Source: Chloroflexota bacterium (GTDB lineage Bacteria; Chloroflexota; Dehalococcoidia; Lucifugimonadales; Lucifugimonadaceae). From it: a DNA stretch of 14,977 bases. The stretch is from the NCBI GenBank assembly GCA_030831265.1, contig JAURLM010000095.1, positions 1 to 14,977 of the forward strand, written 5' to 3'. The translations under genes were made by a program, and so were the position numbers. Positions 6,521 to 14,259 of the stretch are shown here, one piece after another. Within the stretch, counting starts at the first letter, position 1, and each line of letters starts with the position of its first letter. The notes under the pieces are model-generated. The model was not told the DNA's origin, did no database searches, and saw only the letters and a program-made list of their open reading frames with translations.

Positions 6521-9500
6521 ATGTCCGATTCAGCCATCCGCATCGTCGGCGCACGCGAACACAACCTGAAGAATGTGAGCGTGGAGATACCGCGCGACAA
6601 ATTAGTTGTCATCACCGGTGTCTCAGGATCTGGCAAGAGCAGTTTGGCCTTCGACACCATCTATGCAGAAGGCCAACGGCGATACGTGGAGTCGTTGTCT
6701 GCATATGCCAGGCAGTTCCTCGGCCGTATGGAGAAGCCGGACGTTGACCACATCGAGGGTCTCAGCCCTTCGATCTCGATTGACCAGAAGGGCGTGTCGC
6801 GTAACCCGCGTTCGACTGTCGGTACGGTGACCGAGATATACGACTATCTGCGCCTCCTGTTCTCACGGGCGGGCCGTCCGCACTGCCACAACTGTGGCAG
6901 GCCCGTTCAGCGGCAGACGGTGCAGCAGATAACGGACTCTGTGCTCAGGCTTGAGGCCGACAGCCGCATCCTGGTACTTGCGCCTATGGTTACCCACATG
7001 AAGGGCGAACATGTGGCGATTCTTGAGTCGGCGCGTCGAGACGGATTTGTCCGTGTGCGCGTTGACGGTGAGGTGCTTGACCTTGCGGACGAGATAAAGC
7101 TGAGTAAGAACAAGTGGCACGATATCCAGATTGTTGTTGACCGCTTGATTGTCCGGCCGGAAACAGAGACCGGACGGCTCACGGAATCTGTCGAAGCCGC
7201 GCTGAAACTCGGCAATGGCACGATGCTGGTCACGGTGCTCGGCAGGGATGGTGTGAAAGACCGCGACATCGTCTACTCGGAAAAATTCGCGTGCGTCCAC
7301 TGCGATATCAGCATCGCTGAGCTTGAACCGAGGAATTTCTCATTCAACACGCCGTACGGCGCGTGCCCAACCTGCACCGGCCTGGGATTCCGGCTTGAAG
7401 TTGACCCTGATCTCGTCATACAGGACAAGTCACTCAGCCTGAATGGCGGGGCGATTGTCCCGTGGGCGTCGGCAGGTGCCAACTCGCCGTGGTACGCGTC
7501 GATGCTGGAGTCCATTGCGGAAAACTACGGGTTTTCGATGGACACGCCGGTGCGTGATATGGACGCAGACCATCTGAAGATCATTCTCTATGGCAGCGGT
7601 GGCCAGAAAGTCCCGGTTGCGCACACCACGCAGAAAGGGCGCGTGTACCGCTGGTCAACGGCGTTCGACGGTGTGATTCCGTCTATGGAGCGACGTTTCG
7701 CCGACACCGAATCCGAGGCTGTTCGGGAAGACATAAGCCGATACATGTCCCAGCGCCCGTGCGCCACGTGCAAAGGTGATCGCCTGAAACCTGAGGCGCT
7801 GGCTGTGACCGTGCTCGGCATGAGCATCATGGACGTTACTCGACAATCTGTTGAGCGGGCGTTGCAGTGGACTGAAGCCTGCCGGACGGGAATCTGGCCG
7901 AAATCGGCGGATCGCAGTGAACCGGAACCGGCCAAAGAGCCACTCAATGAACGCGAGTCAGCGATTGCTGCACAGATTATGAAGGAAATTGAGGCTCGGC
8001 TTGGTTTCCTGGAGCGGGTTGGACTCGACTATCTGACGCTTGACCGGTCAGCCGGGACGCTGTCCGGTGGTGAGGGGCAGCGGATACGGCTCGCGACGCA
8101 GATCGGCTCAGGACTGATGGGCGTTCTGTATGTCTGCGACGAGCCATCGGTTGGGCTGCATCCGGCTGACAATGACCTGCTGATAGAGACGTTGAAGCGA
8201 TTGCGGGATGTTGGAAACACCGTGCTGATCGTTGAGCATGACGAAGCTGTCATGCGCGCCGCAGACCACATCCTTGATCTCGGCCCCGGCGCGGGCGAGT
8301 TCGGGGGGCATGTCATCGCACAGGGTGTGATCGGCGTTATCGAAAAGAGCGAGGCGTCCGTCACTGGTGCTTACTTGAGCGGTCGCAAGGCCATCACGAT
8401 TCCCGATACACGGCGCAAGGGCAACGGGCAGGTTCTGAATGTCATCGGGGCGCGTGAGAACAACCTGAAGGATGTCTCTGTGTCTATCCCGCTGGGCGCG
8501 CTGGTGTGCGTGACCGGAGTTTCCGGCTCTGGGAAGAGCACTCTCGTCAACGAGATTCTTTCCAAGCGGCTCTCTCAGCATTTTTACCGGTCGAAAGACC
8601 GACCGGGTGCCCACGACGCAATCGAGGGTCTTGAGCACATCGACAAGATGATTGACATTGACCAGTCACCAATTGGGCGCACGCCTCGCTCCAACCCGGC
8701 GACGTACACCGGTGTGTTTGGGCCGATTCGTGACCTGTTTGCGACGATGCCCGAAGCGCGTGCCCGCGGTTACAAGCCGGGGCGGTTCTCGTTCAATGTG
8801 AAGGGCGGCCGCTGCGAGTCATGTGCCGGTGCCGGTTATGTGCAGATTGAGATGCAGTTCCTGCCGGATGTCACCGTGCCTTGCGAGATCTGCCGTGGTG
8901 CTCGGTACAACCGTGAGGCACTTGAGATCAAGTTCAAAGGGCAGTCGATATCCGACGTGCTGAACATGACGGTTTCGGAAGCGGCGAACCTGTTCGAGAA
9001 TGTGCCGTCGATCGCCAACAAGCTCAAGACGCTGCGTGATGTTGGTCTTGGCTACATTCGACTTGGACAGCCTGCGACCACGCTTTCAGGTGGTGAGGCG
9101 CAGCGAATCAAACTGGCCTCGGAACTATCTCGGAGGTCTACAGGGCAGACGTTCTATGTGCTGGATGAGCCTACGACCGGGCTTTCGTTCGATGATGCGA
9201 ACAAGCTGATGACCGTCCTGCATCGACTCGTGGATGCGGGGAACACTGTGCTGCTGATTGAGCACCACATGGATCTGATTAAAAACGCCGACTGGTTGAT
9301 TGACCTGGGGCCGTTTGCGGGCGATCGCGGTGGCGAGGTTGTGGCAGAGGGCACACCGGAGTTCCTGGCCACGGTAAAGGCATCTGCCACTGGCAAATAT
9401 CTCAAGGCTATTCCCGGTATCAAACCAGACAAGTCTGCGCCCGGGTTCACCGGCGGCAAAAACCTGAAGCCCAGTCGGAAAGTCAAAGTCACTGAAGTAG

Positions 9501-9613
9501 ACGATGGCGTTCTGCCAGAGCGGCCGAAGAACCTGAAAAACGGTATCGGCAAGAGCAGTAACGGTAGAGGCAGGGGGCGTCGTCGTCGTGGCCGTGCCGC
9601 TGCCGCGCGATAA
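6521..9613 (+). CDS. uvrA: Excinuclease ABC subunit A (UvrA)
   Basis: UvrA is the damage-sensing ATPase of nucleotide excision repair and loads UvrB on damaged DNA. Both ABC modules are complete: Walker A GVSGSGKS at 33-40 and again near 666; signature LSGGEGQ near 514 and LSGGEAQ near 855; Walker B with CDEPSVGLHP near 540 and LDEPTTGLSF near 880. Zinc-binding CxxC pairs occur in ACVHC...ACPTC and in RCESC...PCEIC. At 1030 residues it is longer than the usual 940 or so; the excess is mainly a tail after about residue 960 ending in the basic GRGRGRRRRGR, plus a small insertion around 455-480. In the second D-loop region the conserved GLHF reads GLSF. ATG 6521 has AAGG 5 bases upstream. It is transcribed alone, away from the universal stress gene. 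Confidence 0.97.
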   Translation: MSDSAIRIVGAREHNLKNVSVEIPRDKLVVITGVSGSGKSSLAFDTIYAEGQRRYVESLSAYARQFLGRMEKPDVDHIEGLSPSISIDQKGVSRNPRSTVGTVTEIYDYLRLLFSRAGRPHCHNCGRPVQRQTVQQITDSVLRLEADSRILVLAPMVTHMKGEHVAILESARRDGFVRVRVDGEVLDLADEIKLSKNKWHDIQIVVDRLIVRPETETGRLTESVEAALKLGNGTMLVTVLGRDGVKDRDIVYSEKFACVHCDISIAELEPRNFSFNTPYGACPTCTGLGFRLEVDPDLVIQDKSLSLNGGAIVPWASAGANSPWYASMLESIAENYGFSMDTPVRDMDADHLKIILYGSGGQKVPVAHTTQKGRVYRWSTAFDGVIPSMERRFADTESEAVREDISRYMSQRPCATCKGDRLKPEALAVTVLGMSIMDVTRQSVERALQWTEACRTGIWPKSADRSEPEPAKEPLNERESAIAAQIMKEIEARLGFLERVGLDYLTLDRSAGTLSGGEGQRIRLATQIGSGLMGVLYVCDEPSVGLHPADNDLLIETLKRLRDVGNTVLIVEHDEAVMRAADHILDLGPGAGEFGGHVIAQGVIGVIEKSEASVTGAYLSGRKAITIPDTRRKGNGQVLNVIGARENNLKDVSVSIPLGALVCVTGVSGSGKSTLVNEILSKRLSQHFYRSKDRPGAHDAIEGLEHIDKMIDIDQSPIGRTPRSNPATYTGVFGPIRDLFATMPEARARGYKPGRFSFNVKGGRCESCAGAGYVQIEMQFLPDVTVPCEICRGARYNREALEIKFKGQSISDVLNMTVSEAANLFENVPSIANKLKTLRDVGLGYIRLGQPATTLSGGEAQRIKLASELSRRSTGQTFYVLDEPTTGLSFDDANKLMTVLHRLVDAGNTVLLIEHHMDLIKNADWLIDLGPFAGDRGGEVVAEGTPEFLATVKASATGKYLKAIPGIKPDKSAPGFTGGKNLKPSRKVKVTEVDDGVLPERPKNLKNGIGKSSNGRGRGRRRRGRAAAAR

Positions 9614-9666
9614 GCTGCGATAACGGTTTATCCGACTGGCTCACACAGGCGGTAAAACCCCGTACA

Positions 9667-9689
9667 AGCCGCCATGCGGTTGGTTGTTT
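9667..9689 (+). terminator. Possible intrinsic terminator of uvrA
   Basis: Fifty-four bases after the uvrA stop, AGCCGC (9667-9672) pairs with GCGGTT (9676-9681) around the loop CAT, with one G-U pair. A T-rich stretch TTGGTTGTTT follows. The stem is short and the T-run is interrupted, so this is a modest candidate. Confidence 0.35.
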
Positions 9690-9721
9690 CCCCGCCAGTG
9701 CTGTCCACTATGGATCATGCC

Positions 9722-9796
9722 GTGAGCCACCTTTTGCAGGTGCGTGCAAACTGCGCTGTGACCCTGGAGGCTCACCCGAATGAGCCTGTCGGCTCA
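9722..9796 (+). ncRNA. Structured, switch-like leader candidate before the 80-residue gene
   Basis: The 344-base gap after uvrA holds dense inverted repeats. GTGAGCC (9722-9728) pairs perfectly with GGCTCAC (9769-9775), enclosing TTTGCA (9733-9738)/TGCAAA (9745-9750). TGAGCC (9781-9786) pairs with GGCTCA (9791-9796) over a TGTC loop. A competing helix AGGCTCA (9768-9774)/TGAGCCT (9781-9787) would break both. Further right are CACAA/TTGTG (9815-9829) and the palindrome AGCTAGCT (9831-9838). Two alternating states from repeated TGAGCC/GGCTCA units are what a switching leader shows. I do not recognise a known riboswitch class. A weak promoter-like pair, TTGAAG 9838 and GATACT 9863 with a long 19-base spacer, would start transcription downstream of it, in which case the structure is not in the mRNA. 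Confidence 0.35.
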
Positions 9797-9957
9797 AAGC
9801 CATGTCGGTTTCCCCACAAACGCGTTGTGTAGCTAGCTTGAAGCCGCAGCCGGCAATAAGGCGATACTGTTTTTCTAACGAAGACGGGGCCGATGGGCAG
9901 TGGAAGAAACGACGAAAACCGGATCACAGGCAGAGCAATATCCGGGAGCTACAGAAA

Positions 9958-10200
9958 ATGACACTTATCAACGTACAGAACACATCTACTCAGGCAGCAA
10001 TCATCCCCGCTCGCGGTCAGTTCGGCGTAGTGCTGAACCCCGGCGAGAAGGCAACTGTCTGCCCGGAAGGTTCTTCTGGACAGGGCCGGTTCTGCGACCT
10101 GATGTCAGAAGGTGTCATTGCTGAACGTGGCCGCCGCCGCTCACGGGTGCTCCAGTTCATCTCCCACCACAGCGACGGTGGTTTCGACCGAGTGGCGTAG
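9958..10200 (+). CDS. Small hypothetical protein, 80 residues
   Basis: I do not recognise this protein. It begins MTLINVQNTSTQAAIIPARG, continues through VVLNPGEKATVCPEG, and ends with a basic patch ERGRRRSR (about residues 56-63) and FISHHSDGGFDRVA. There are two cysteines, C35 and C46, no signal peptide and no membrane segment. ATG 9958 is chosen because GGGAG (9944-9948) is 9 bases upstream; a longer frame from 9802 would run through the leader repeats and lacks a ribosome binding site. A strong intrinsic terminator starts 33 bases after the stop, so it is its own transcription unit with a long, structured upstream region. That arrangement supports a real expressed gene. The predicted strand content and small size would fit a soluble beta-rich protein, but no function is proposed. 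Confidence 0.7.
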   Translation: MTLINVQNTSTQAAIIPARGQFGVVLNPGEKATVCPEGSSGQGRFCDLMSEGVIAERGRRRSRVLQFISHHSDGGFDRVA

Positions 10201-10232
10201 TCGCTGCGATTTTTTGCAAGGGGAACCTCCAG

Positions 10233-10265
10233 CGGGGTCGCCATATGGCGGCCCCGTCTGTTTTT
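10233..10265 (+). terminator. Strong intrinsic terminator
   Basis: CGGGGTCGCC (10233-10242) pairs with GGCGGCCCCG (10247-10256) over 10 bp, including one U-G pair, around the loop ATAT. TCTG and five T residues follow. It ends the 80-residue gene's transcript. On the minus strand no T-run follows the stem, so it does not serve the convergent transporter gene well. Confidence 0.88.
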
Positions 10266-10321
10266 ATGCAAATGTTTTTGCTACGAGAAGGTCGTAAGGT
10301 ATTTCCAGTCACGAACCTGCT

Positions 10322-11572
10322 CTAGCCCTTGCCGCCAGCGAGTCTTCTTGCTTCCGGGAGCACACGCAGTCGAAGCATCGCAAGTGTCCCTATTACCGGC
10401 CCGATCGCCAGCACCGCGAATGCTACGCCCCAGCCAGTGGCATCCTGCAGGACAGGGACAAGCCAGATTGATGCCGCAGTCAGCAGGAATCCCAGGCCGG
10501 TCTGGAATGTGAGCATCGTGCCGCGGTATTCCGGTTCCGCCAGCTCGGTAATCGCCGTCGAGAACTGCGCCGAGTCTGCGATGACCGTAGCACCCCAGAT
10601 CATCGCCGCCACAAGTATCAGCGGTAACAGCTCGTACGGCAGGAAGCCTATTATCAGTGCCATACTGCCGGAGAGGACTATGGCCATGCTGGTAACGACG
10701 GTTCGTCCCCATCGTTCGGCCAGCACCCCGGCCAATGGGCTTGCCACCGCACCGACGAAGAACACGCCGAATGTGAGGCCGCTTGCGAGATCGACCGAAT
10801 CGCCGACCAGTGGGCGAGTTCCGATGATGTAGGTCATGAACGCGCCGATCCACGCCCACATCGCATAAAGCTCCCACATGTGGCCGAGATAGCCGACCAA
10901 TGTCAGCCTCAATCCCCGTTCTGTGAACAGTTTGAGCATCGAGGACGGGCGGAATTTCGCCGCGGGAACCTCATAAGGGCCATCTTTCACGAGCAACAGC
11001 ATGATGAGACCGCCAGCGAAGGCGAGGAATGAACTTCCCAGTATCACGGCCTGCCAGTTGCCGACGAACACTGACCTCAGCAGGTGTGGAGAGCCGGAAC
11101 CGACAGTGAGTGCTCCGACCATCATGCCGAGGGCAAAGCCGCGGTTCCGGTTGTACCAGCCTGAAAGTACCTTCATGGCCGGTGGATATACGCCTGCGAG
11201 CGCTGCTCCTGTGCCAAAGCGGACAAGGATGAGCAGCGGCAGGCTGTCGAGCGGGATGATGAGCAGGTTCAGCAGTCCTGCGCTGATAGCCGAGAGCATG
11301 AAGAGTCGGCGGGCATTGAGCAGGTCGGCCAGGTTGGTGAATGCGATGACCAGCGTGCCGAACACGAAGCCCAGTTGAACTGCGATGGTCAGCCATGCCA
11401 CGTCCTGCTCGCCGAGCGATTTTTCTACTTCGAGAGCGGACGAGATGGCATTCGTCGAGAACCATACGGAAAGACCGAACAGCGATGCGAGCGAGACGAG
11501 CAGCACTGTTTTCAGCCTTGCGCGGGCCGCGGAGCGTTCGATACTGCTGACCGTCGTAGTGTTCTGAGTCAT
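10322..11572 (-). CDS. Major facilitator superfamily transporter
   Basis: An inner-membrane secondary transporter of 416 residues with about 12 hydrophobic helices, the usual MFS size. After a polar N-terminus of about 20 residues, the first helix is VLLVSLASLFGLSVWFSTNA. The loop between helices 2 and 3 carries the family motif in a weak form (NLADLLNARR), and the central loop between helices 6 and 7 contains VPAAKFRPSSMLKLFTERG. The second half shows VLAERWGRTVV, the equivalent motif of the C-terminal bundle. Resemblance is to the CynX/NarK-like and sugar-acid/organic-anion branch, but the substrate is not known. ATG 11572 lacks a strong ribosome binding site. It is divergent from the thioesterase with 73 bases between starts, and ends 57 bases from the terminator of the convergent 80-residue gene. 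Confidence 0.92.
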   Translation of the reverse strand: MTQNTTTVSSIERSAARARLKTVLLVSLASLFGLSVWFSTNAISSALEVEKSLGEQDVAWLTIAVQLGFVFGTLVIAFTNLADLLNARRLFMLSAISAGLLNLLIIPLDSLPLLILVRFGTGAALAGVYPPAMKVLSGWYNRNRGFALGMMVGALTVGSGSPHLLRSVFVGNWQAVILGSSFLAFAGGLIMLLLVKDGPYEVPAAKFRPSSMLKLFTERGLRLTLVGYLGHMWELYAMWAWIGAFMTYIIGTRPLVGDSVDLASGLTFGVFFVGAVASPLAGVLAERWGRTVVTSMAIVLSGSMALIIGFLPYELLPLILVAAMIWGATVIADSAQFSTAITELAEPEYRGTMLTFQTGLGFLLTAASIWLVPVLQDATGWGVAFAVLAIGPVIGTLAMLRLRVLPEARRLAGGKG

Positions 11573-11645
11573 ACTGGTTTCGTTGGTAGCGTGTTCAGAA
11601 AAGTTCTCGTTGAAGATACAGCGTTAGTGCAGCGGAGTCGGTGTA

Positions 11646-12152
11646 TTGGTCTCAGAAGAAAAAACATATTTCCAGGACGGTCTGCACGGCAATCATTGCT
11701 TCGGCTGCGGTGCATGGAACGAACGTGGGCTAAGGATAAAGAGTTTCTGGGACGGTGATGAGTCTGTCTGCATCTTCGAACCGCAGCCTCACCATGCCGC
11801 CATGCCGCCGGACGTGGTCAATGGCGGGATTCTCGCTTCGGTCATCGACTGTCACAGTGTTTGCACGGCGATAGCAGATGCGTATCGCAGAGAAGGTCGC
11901 GAAGTTGGTGAAGGCCCCAAAATCTGGTACGCCACCGGTTCGTTGCAGGTGAACTACCGAAAGCCGACTCCCGTTGCCGGGCCGTTCACTGTCCGGAGCA
12001 AGATTGTCGAAGCTAGCGGCAAGAAGACATCGCTAACGGTGCAGCTTTTCGGATTCGACGGGGAGATGACCTGTGACGGCAGCGTGCTTGCGGTGTGCGT
12101 CCCGGACGAATGGGCAGACCCGGAAGGCCTGCTGAAACACCTGAAGAAGTAG
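11646..12152 (+). CDS. Hotdog-fold thioesterase, PaaI-like
   Basis: A 168-residue protein of the hotdog superfamily, which hydrolyses acyl-CoA or related thioesters. The N-terminal HCFGCGAWNERGLRIK is the common CFGCG entry motif of this subfamily, VNGGILASVIDCHS is the conserved helix with the catalytic acidic residue (here D), and LQVNYRKPTPVAGPFTV is the following strand pair. The start is TTG 11646: GGAG (11634-11637) is 8 bases upstream and no in-frame ATG or GTG fits better. It is divergent from the transporter and its stop is only 10 bases from the stop of the convergent methyltransferase. The substrate is not known. Confidence 0.88.
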   Translation: MVSEEKTYFQDGLHGNHCFGCGAWNERGLRIKSFWDGDESVCIFEPQPHHAAMPPDVVNGGILASVIDCHSVCTAIADAYRREGREVGEGPKIWYATGSLQVNYRKPTPVAGPFTVRSKIVEASGKKTSLTVQLFGFDGEMTCDGSVLAVCVPDEWADPEGLLKHLKK

Positions 12153-12162
12153 GTCTGCTGCG

Positions 12163-13215
12163 CTACGGCTTTCGGCAGACGTAGATGCAGTTCGTGGGGT
12201 TGGTGGAATCGAATATATCCACGTCGGTCAGACCTGCTTTTTCGAGCATCTCCAGAGCAAGCTCCTGTCCCCAGCACGTTCCCAGTCCCGCTCCGTTTTC
12301 AGCCAGCGAAACCGTCATGCAGTGCATGGTGCTTACGGCGTACAGATAGGGGCTCATCGGGTTGTCAAGGTTGTTTTCGAGCTTGCTGGATGCCTTGATG
12401 TCGATCATCAGGTATGTGCCACCGGGTGCGAGGCAACGGCTGATCTCGTGGAGCGCAGCCTGTGGGTTTGCCTGGTCATGAACCGCGTCGAACGTGGTGA
12501 TCAGGTCAAAGGCGAGGTTTTTGGGGAGGTCTGTTGCGTCCTGTACTTCGAAGTGGGCATTTTCCAGCCCCATCTTGGTTGCTTCTGCGCGTGCGAGGTC
12601 GATGGCGTCCGCTGCGATGTCGTATCCGGTGAAGTCTGACTGCGGGAACGCCTTTGCAAGAAGGTTGATGTTGTGTCCCGTACCGCAGCCGATGTCGCAC
12701 ATGCTTACACCGGACTCCAGGCGAGCCTCAAGGCCGGGGACTTTGCGGATGTAGCCGTCGAGCAGGAACTGGTCGTACTCGCGCCGGAACCGTTCGTCCA
12801 TGAAGCCGGTGAATTCTGGCCTGAACTGCGAATAGGGAACTCCGCCGCCGTTCTTGAAGGCCGAAACCACGGATGAGACGTGTTTGCCGAGATAGGTGAG
12901 CAGGGGAGCGTTAGCAGCGCGGTTGGAGCCGCCGTTTCCGGCCAGACTGTGTGCGTGCTCCGGGGGTAGCGTGTAGATGCTGGATGCAGCGTCGTACTCC
13001 ACTATTCCCGCGGACGTTACTGCTCCGAGCCACTCACGGACGTAGCGTTCCTGCAATCCGGCGCGCTGAGCCAGATCATGGCTGCTTGCAGGGCCGGCAG
13101 CCGCTGCGTCCCACAGGCCGGTTCGGAAGCCAACGTCGATCATCAGGGTTATCGCTGTGCCGTTGTAGAACCCGGCGATGCGCGACACGAATTCCTTCGC
13201 TTTGACCTCGTCCAA
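12163..13215 (-). CDS. SAM-dependent methyltransferase with N-terminal winged helix (Rv2258c-like)
   Basis: A 350-residue class I methyltransferase. Residues 1-90 form a winged-helix domain (MIDVGFRTGLWDAAAAGPAS, then HDLAQRAGLQERYVREWL), as in the Rv2258c group. The Rossmann core starts with motif I, CDIGCGTG (173-180), then GYDIAADAIDLARAEA, and later DLITTFDAVHDQANP and GGTYLMIDI. The start is TTG 13215: GGAGG lies 5 bases upstream across a run of T. The alternative ATG at 13314 would overlap the upstream gene by 76 bases and add an unlike N-terminus. It follows the deazaflavin-type reductase by 23 bases, probably in one operon. The methyl acceptor, probably a small molecule, is not known. 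Confidence 0.92.
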   Translation of the reverse strand: MDEVKAKEFVSRIAGFYNGTAITLMIDVGFRTGLWDAAAAGPASSHDLAQRAGLQERYVREWLGAVTSAGIVEYDAASSIYTLPPEHAHSLAGNGGSNRAANAPLLTYLGKHVSSVVSAFKNGGGVPYSQFRPEFTGFMDERFRREYDQFLLDGYIRKVPGLEARLESGVSMCDIGCGTGHNINLLAKAFPQSDFTGYDIAADAIDLARAEATKMGLENAHFEVQDATDLPKNLAFDLITTFDAVHDQANPQAALHEISRCLAPGGTYLMIDIKASSKLENNLDNPMSPYLYAVSTMHCMTVSLAENGAGLGTCWGQELALEMLEKAGLTDVDIFDSTNPTNCIYVCRKP

Positions 13216-13238
13216 AAAAACCTCCGTAGTTGCCGTAA

Positions 13239-13646
13239 TTAGCGGTTCGATAATCGTAATTTGATCAGTACTGCATCGGCTGCGGCACTGCGGGCGATGG
13301 ATTTGCGGATCCACCCGCGGTCGATAAGTGCCGCTGCGATGGCGTCATGGTCTTCGGTGATGACTTCCGGGATCGCCAGCACACGCTCGCCTTTGAGATA
13401 AATGGGAAGCTCGTTAACCCCGCGCAGGTTCAACCACCATTTGCGACCCCTGTATGTCATCACAGAGACGGTATCGCCGGACTGGCGGTAGTTTACCGGT
13501 ACAAAGTAGGTTCGGCCCGATTTGCGCCCGGTTATCTCCAACAGCACAACGTTGCGGCTGAGTATCCAGTGAAACCGGGTTCGTAGCACGCGTTTCACAA
13601 AGGCGTTGCCGACAGTCTGAAACGGTTTGATGAGTTTGAGCATCAT
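13239..13646 (-). CDS. Deazaflavin (F420)-dependent nitroreductase/quinone-reductase family protein
   Basis: A 135-residue protein of the DUF385/Ddn family, a small split beta-barrel that binds coenzyme F420 or a related flavin. The diagnostic segment is LEITGRKSGRTYFVPVNYRQSGDTVSVMTYRGRKWWLNLRG, seen in residues about 37 to 77, with the GRKSG loop and WWLNLRG before the final helices. The C-terminal half has a longer tail, DHDAIAAALIDRGWIRKSIARS. The start is one of two adjacent ATG codons at 13646 or 13643; no clear ribosome binding site lies upstream. It precedes the methyltransferase by 23 bases and is divergent from the thioredoxin-like gene. Coenzyme F420 use is a family inference; some members bind other cofactors. 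Confidence 0.85.
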   Translation of the reverse strand: MMLKLIKPFQTVGNAFVKRVLRTRFHWILSRNVVLLEITGRKSGRTYFVPVNYRQSGDTVSVMTYRGRKWWLNLRGVNELPIYLKGERVLAIPEVITEDHDAIAAALIDRGWIRKSIARSAAADAVLIKLRLSNR

Positions 13647-13754
13647 AGTGAGGGTGCGTTTCGACCAGATCTGAAAGTTCAGCGAGGTCGTTCTACTGGA
13701 TAGAGGCTACAGGTAACGCTGTGGCAGTGCAGGCTTTCACACCAGAGGTAGTTG

Positions 13755-14252
13755 ATGTCGTTTACGGAAATGCTGAACGCGTATTCGCTGTGGATAGCGT
13801 TCCCCGGCTTGCTGCTGGGCATAGTGATGCTGGTGCCGATCAAGCGATGGCAGGTTCGGGTGCCTGTGTATACGACGGTGATTGTCATCGGGCTTGTTGC
13901 TGTTCTGGTCCTTCGACCGGGGAGCAGCACAGTCAGTTCCACGGCAGAAGCCAACGGTATCCTGGCATCGGGCCAGCCGGTGTTCGTGGAGTTCTTCTCG
14001 AATTCGTGCACATTATGTCTTGCCAGCGAACCCAAGGTGCGCAGCCTGCAGAGTGCCATTGATGGCCGCGCTGAGGTGGTTCGGTTGAACGTGCAGGATG
14101 ATTTCGCATTACCGCTGATGCGACAGTACAGCGCCTTCTCACTTCCGACGTTTGTCGTGGTAGACGGTGCCGGGGAGGTGAAGTGGCGTCAATCCAGTTC
14201 TCTACTGGATGTCGACGCTGCGCTGGCCGCCCTGGACCTGGAGAATTCTTGA
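13755..14252 (+). CDS. Membrane-anchored thioredoxin-like protein
   Basis: A 165-residue protein with two N-terminal membrane segments (about residues 11-29 and 36-54) followed by a thioredoxin fold. The redox motif is C85-T-L-C88 in FFSNSCTLCLASEP, and the cis-proline strand is SLPTFVVVD. With two membrane passes both termini would be on the same side; whether the thioredoxin domain faces the cytoplasm or the outside is not decided. ATG 13755 has AGAGG 6 bases upstream; a TTG directly before it in frame is less likely. It is divergent from the deazaflavin-type gene with 108 bases between starts, and its stop is 7 bases from that of the convergent sugar kinase. It probably reduces or oxidises protein disulphides, but the partner is not known. 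Confidence 0.85.
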   Translation: MSFTEMLNAYSLWIAFPGLLLGIVMLVPIKRWQVRVPVYTTVIVIGLVAVLVLRPGSSTVSSTAEANGILASGQPVFVEFFSNSCTLCLASEPKVRSLQSAIDGRAEVVRLNVQDDFALPLMRQYSAFSLPTFVVVDGAGEVKWRQSSSLLDVDAALAALDLENS

Positions 14253-14259
14253 GCGTCGG

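Noticed and set aside
9802..9957. N-terminal extension of the 80-residue gene back to 9802.
   Set aside because: The added residues run through inverted repeats, no ribosome binding site precedes 9802, and a good one precedes ATG 9958.
9614..9957. tRNA, tmRNA, RNase P RNA or known riboswitch in the post-uvrA gap.
   Set aside because: None of the conserved blocks I know for these RNAs (tRNA T-loop, RNase P or T-box motifs) was found; the region is reported only as an unclassified structured candidate.
10281..10877. Antisense-looking open frame of 198 codons within the transporter.
   Set aside because: Its Arg/Gly-rich, low-hydrophobicity translation overlaps a complete 12-helix MFS gene in another frame of the same strand.
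13216..13314. Longer methyltransferase starting at ATG 13314.
   Set aside because: It would overlap the reductase gene and add residues unlike the family; GGAGG before TTG 13215 gives the expected winged-helix N-terminus.
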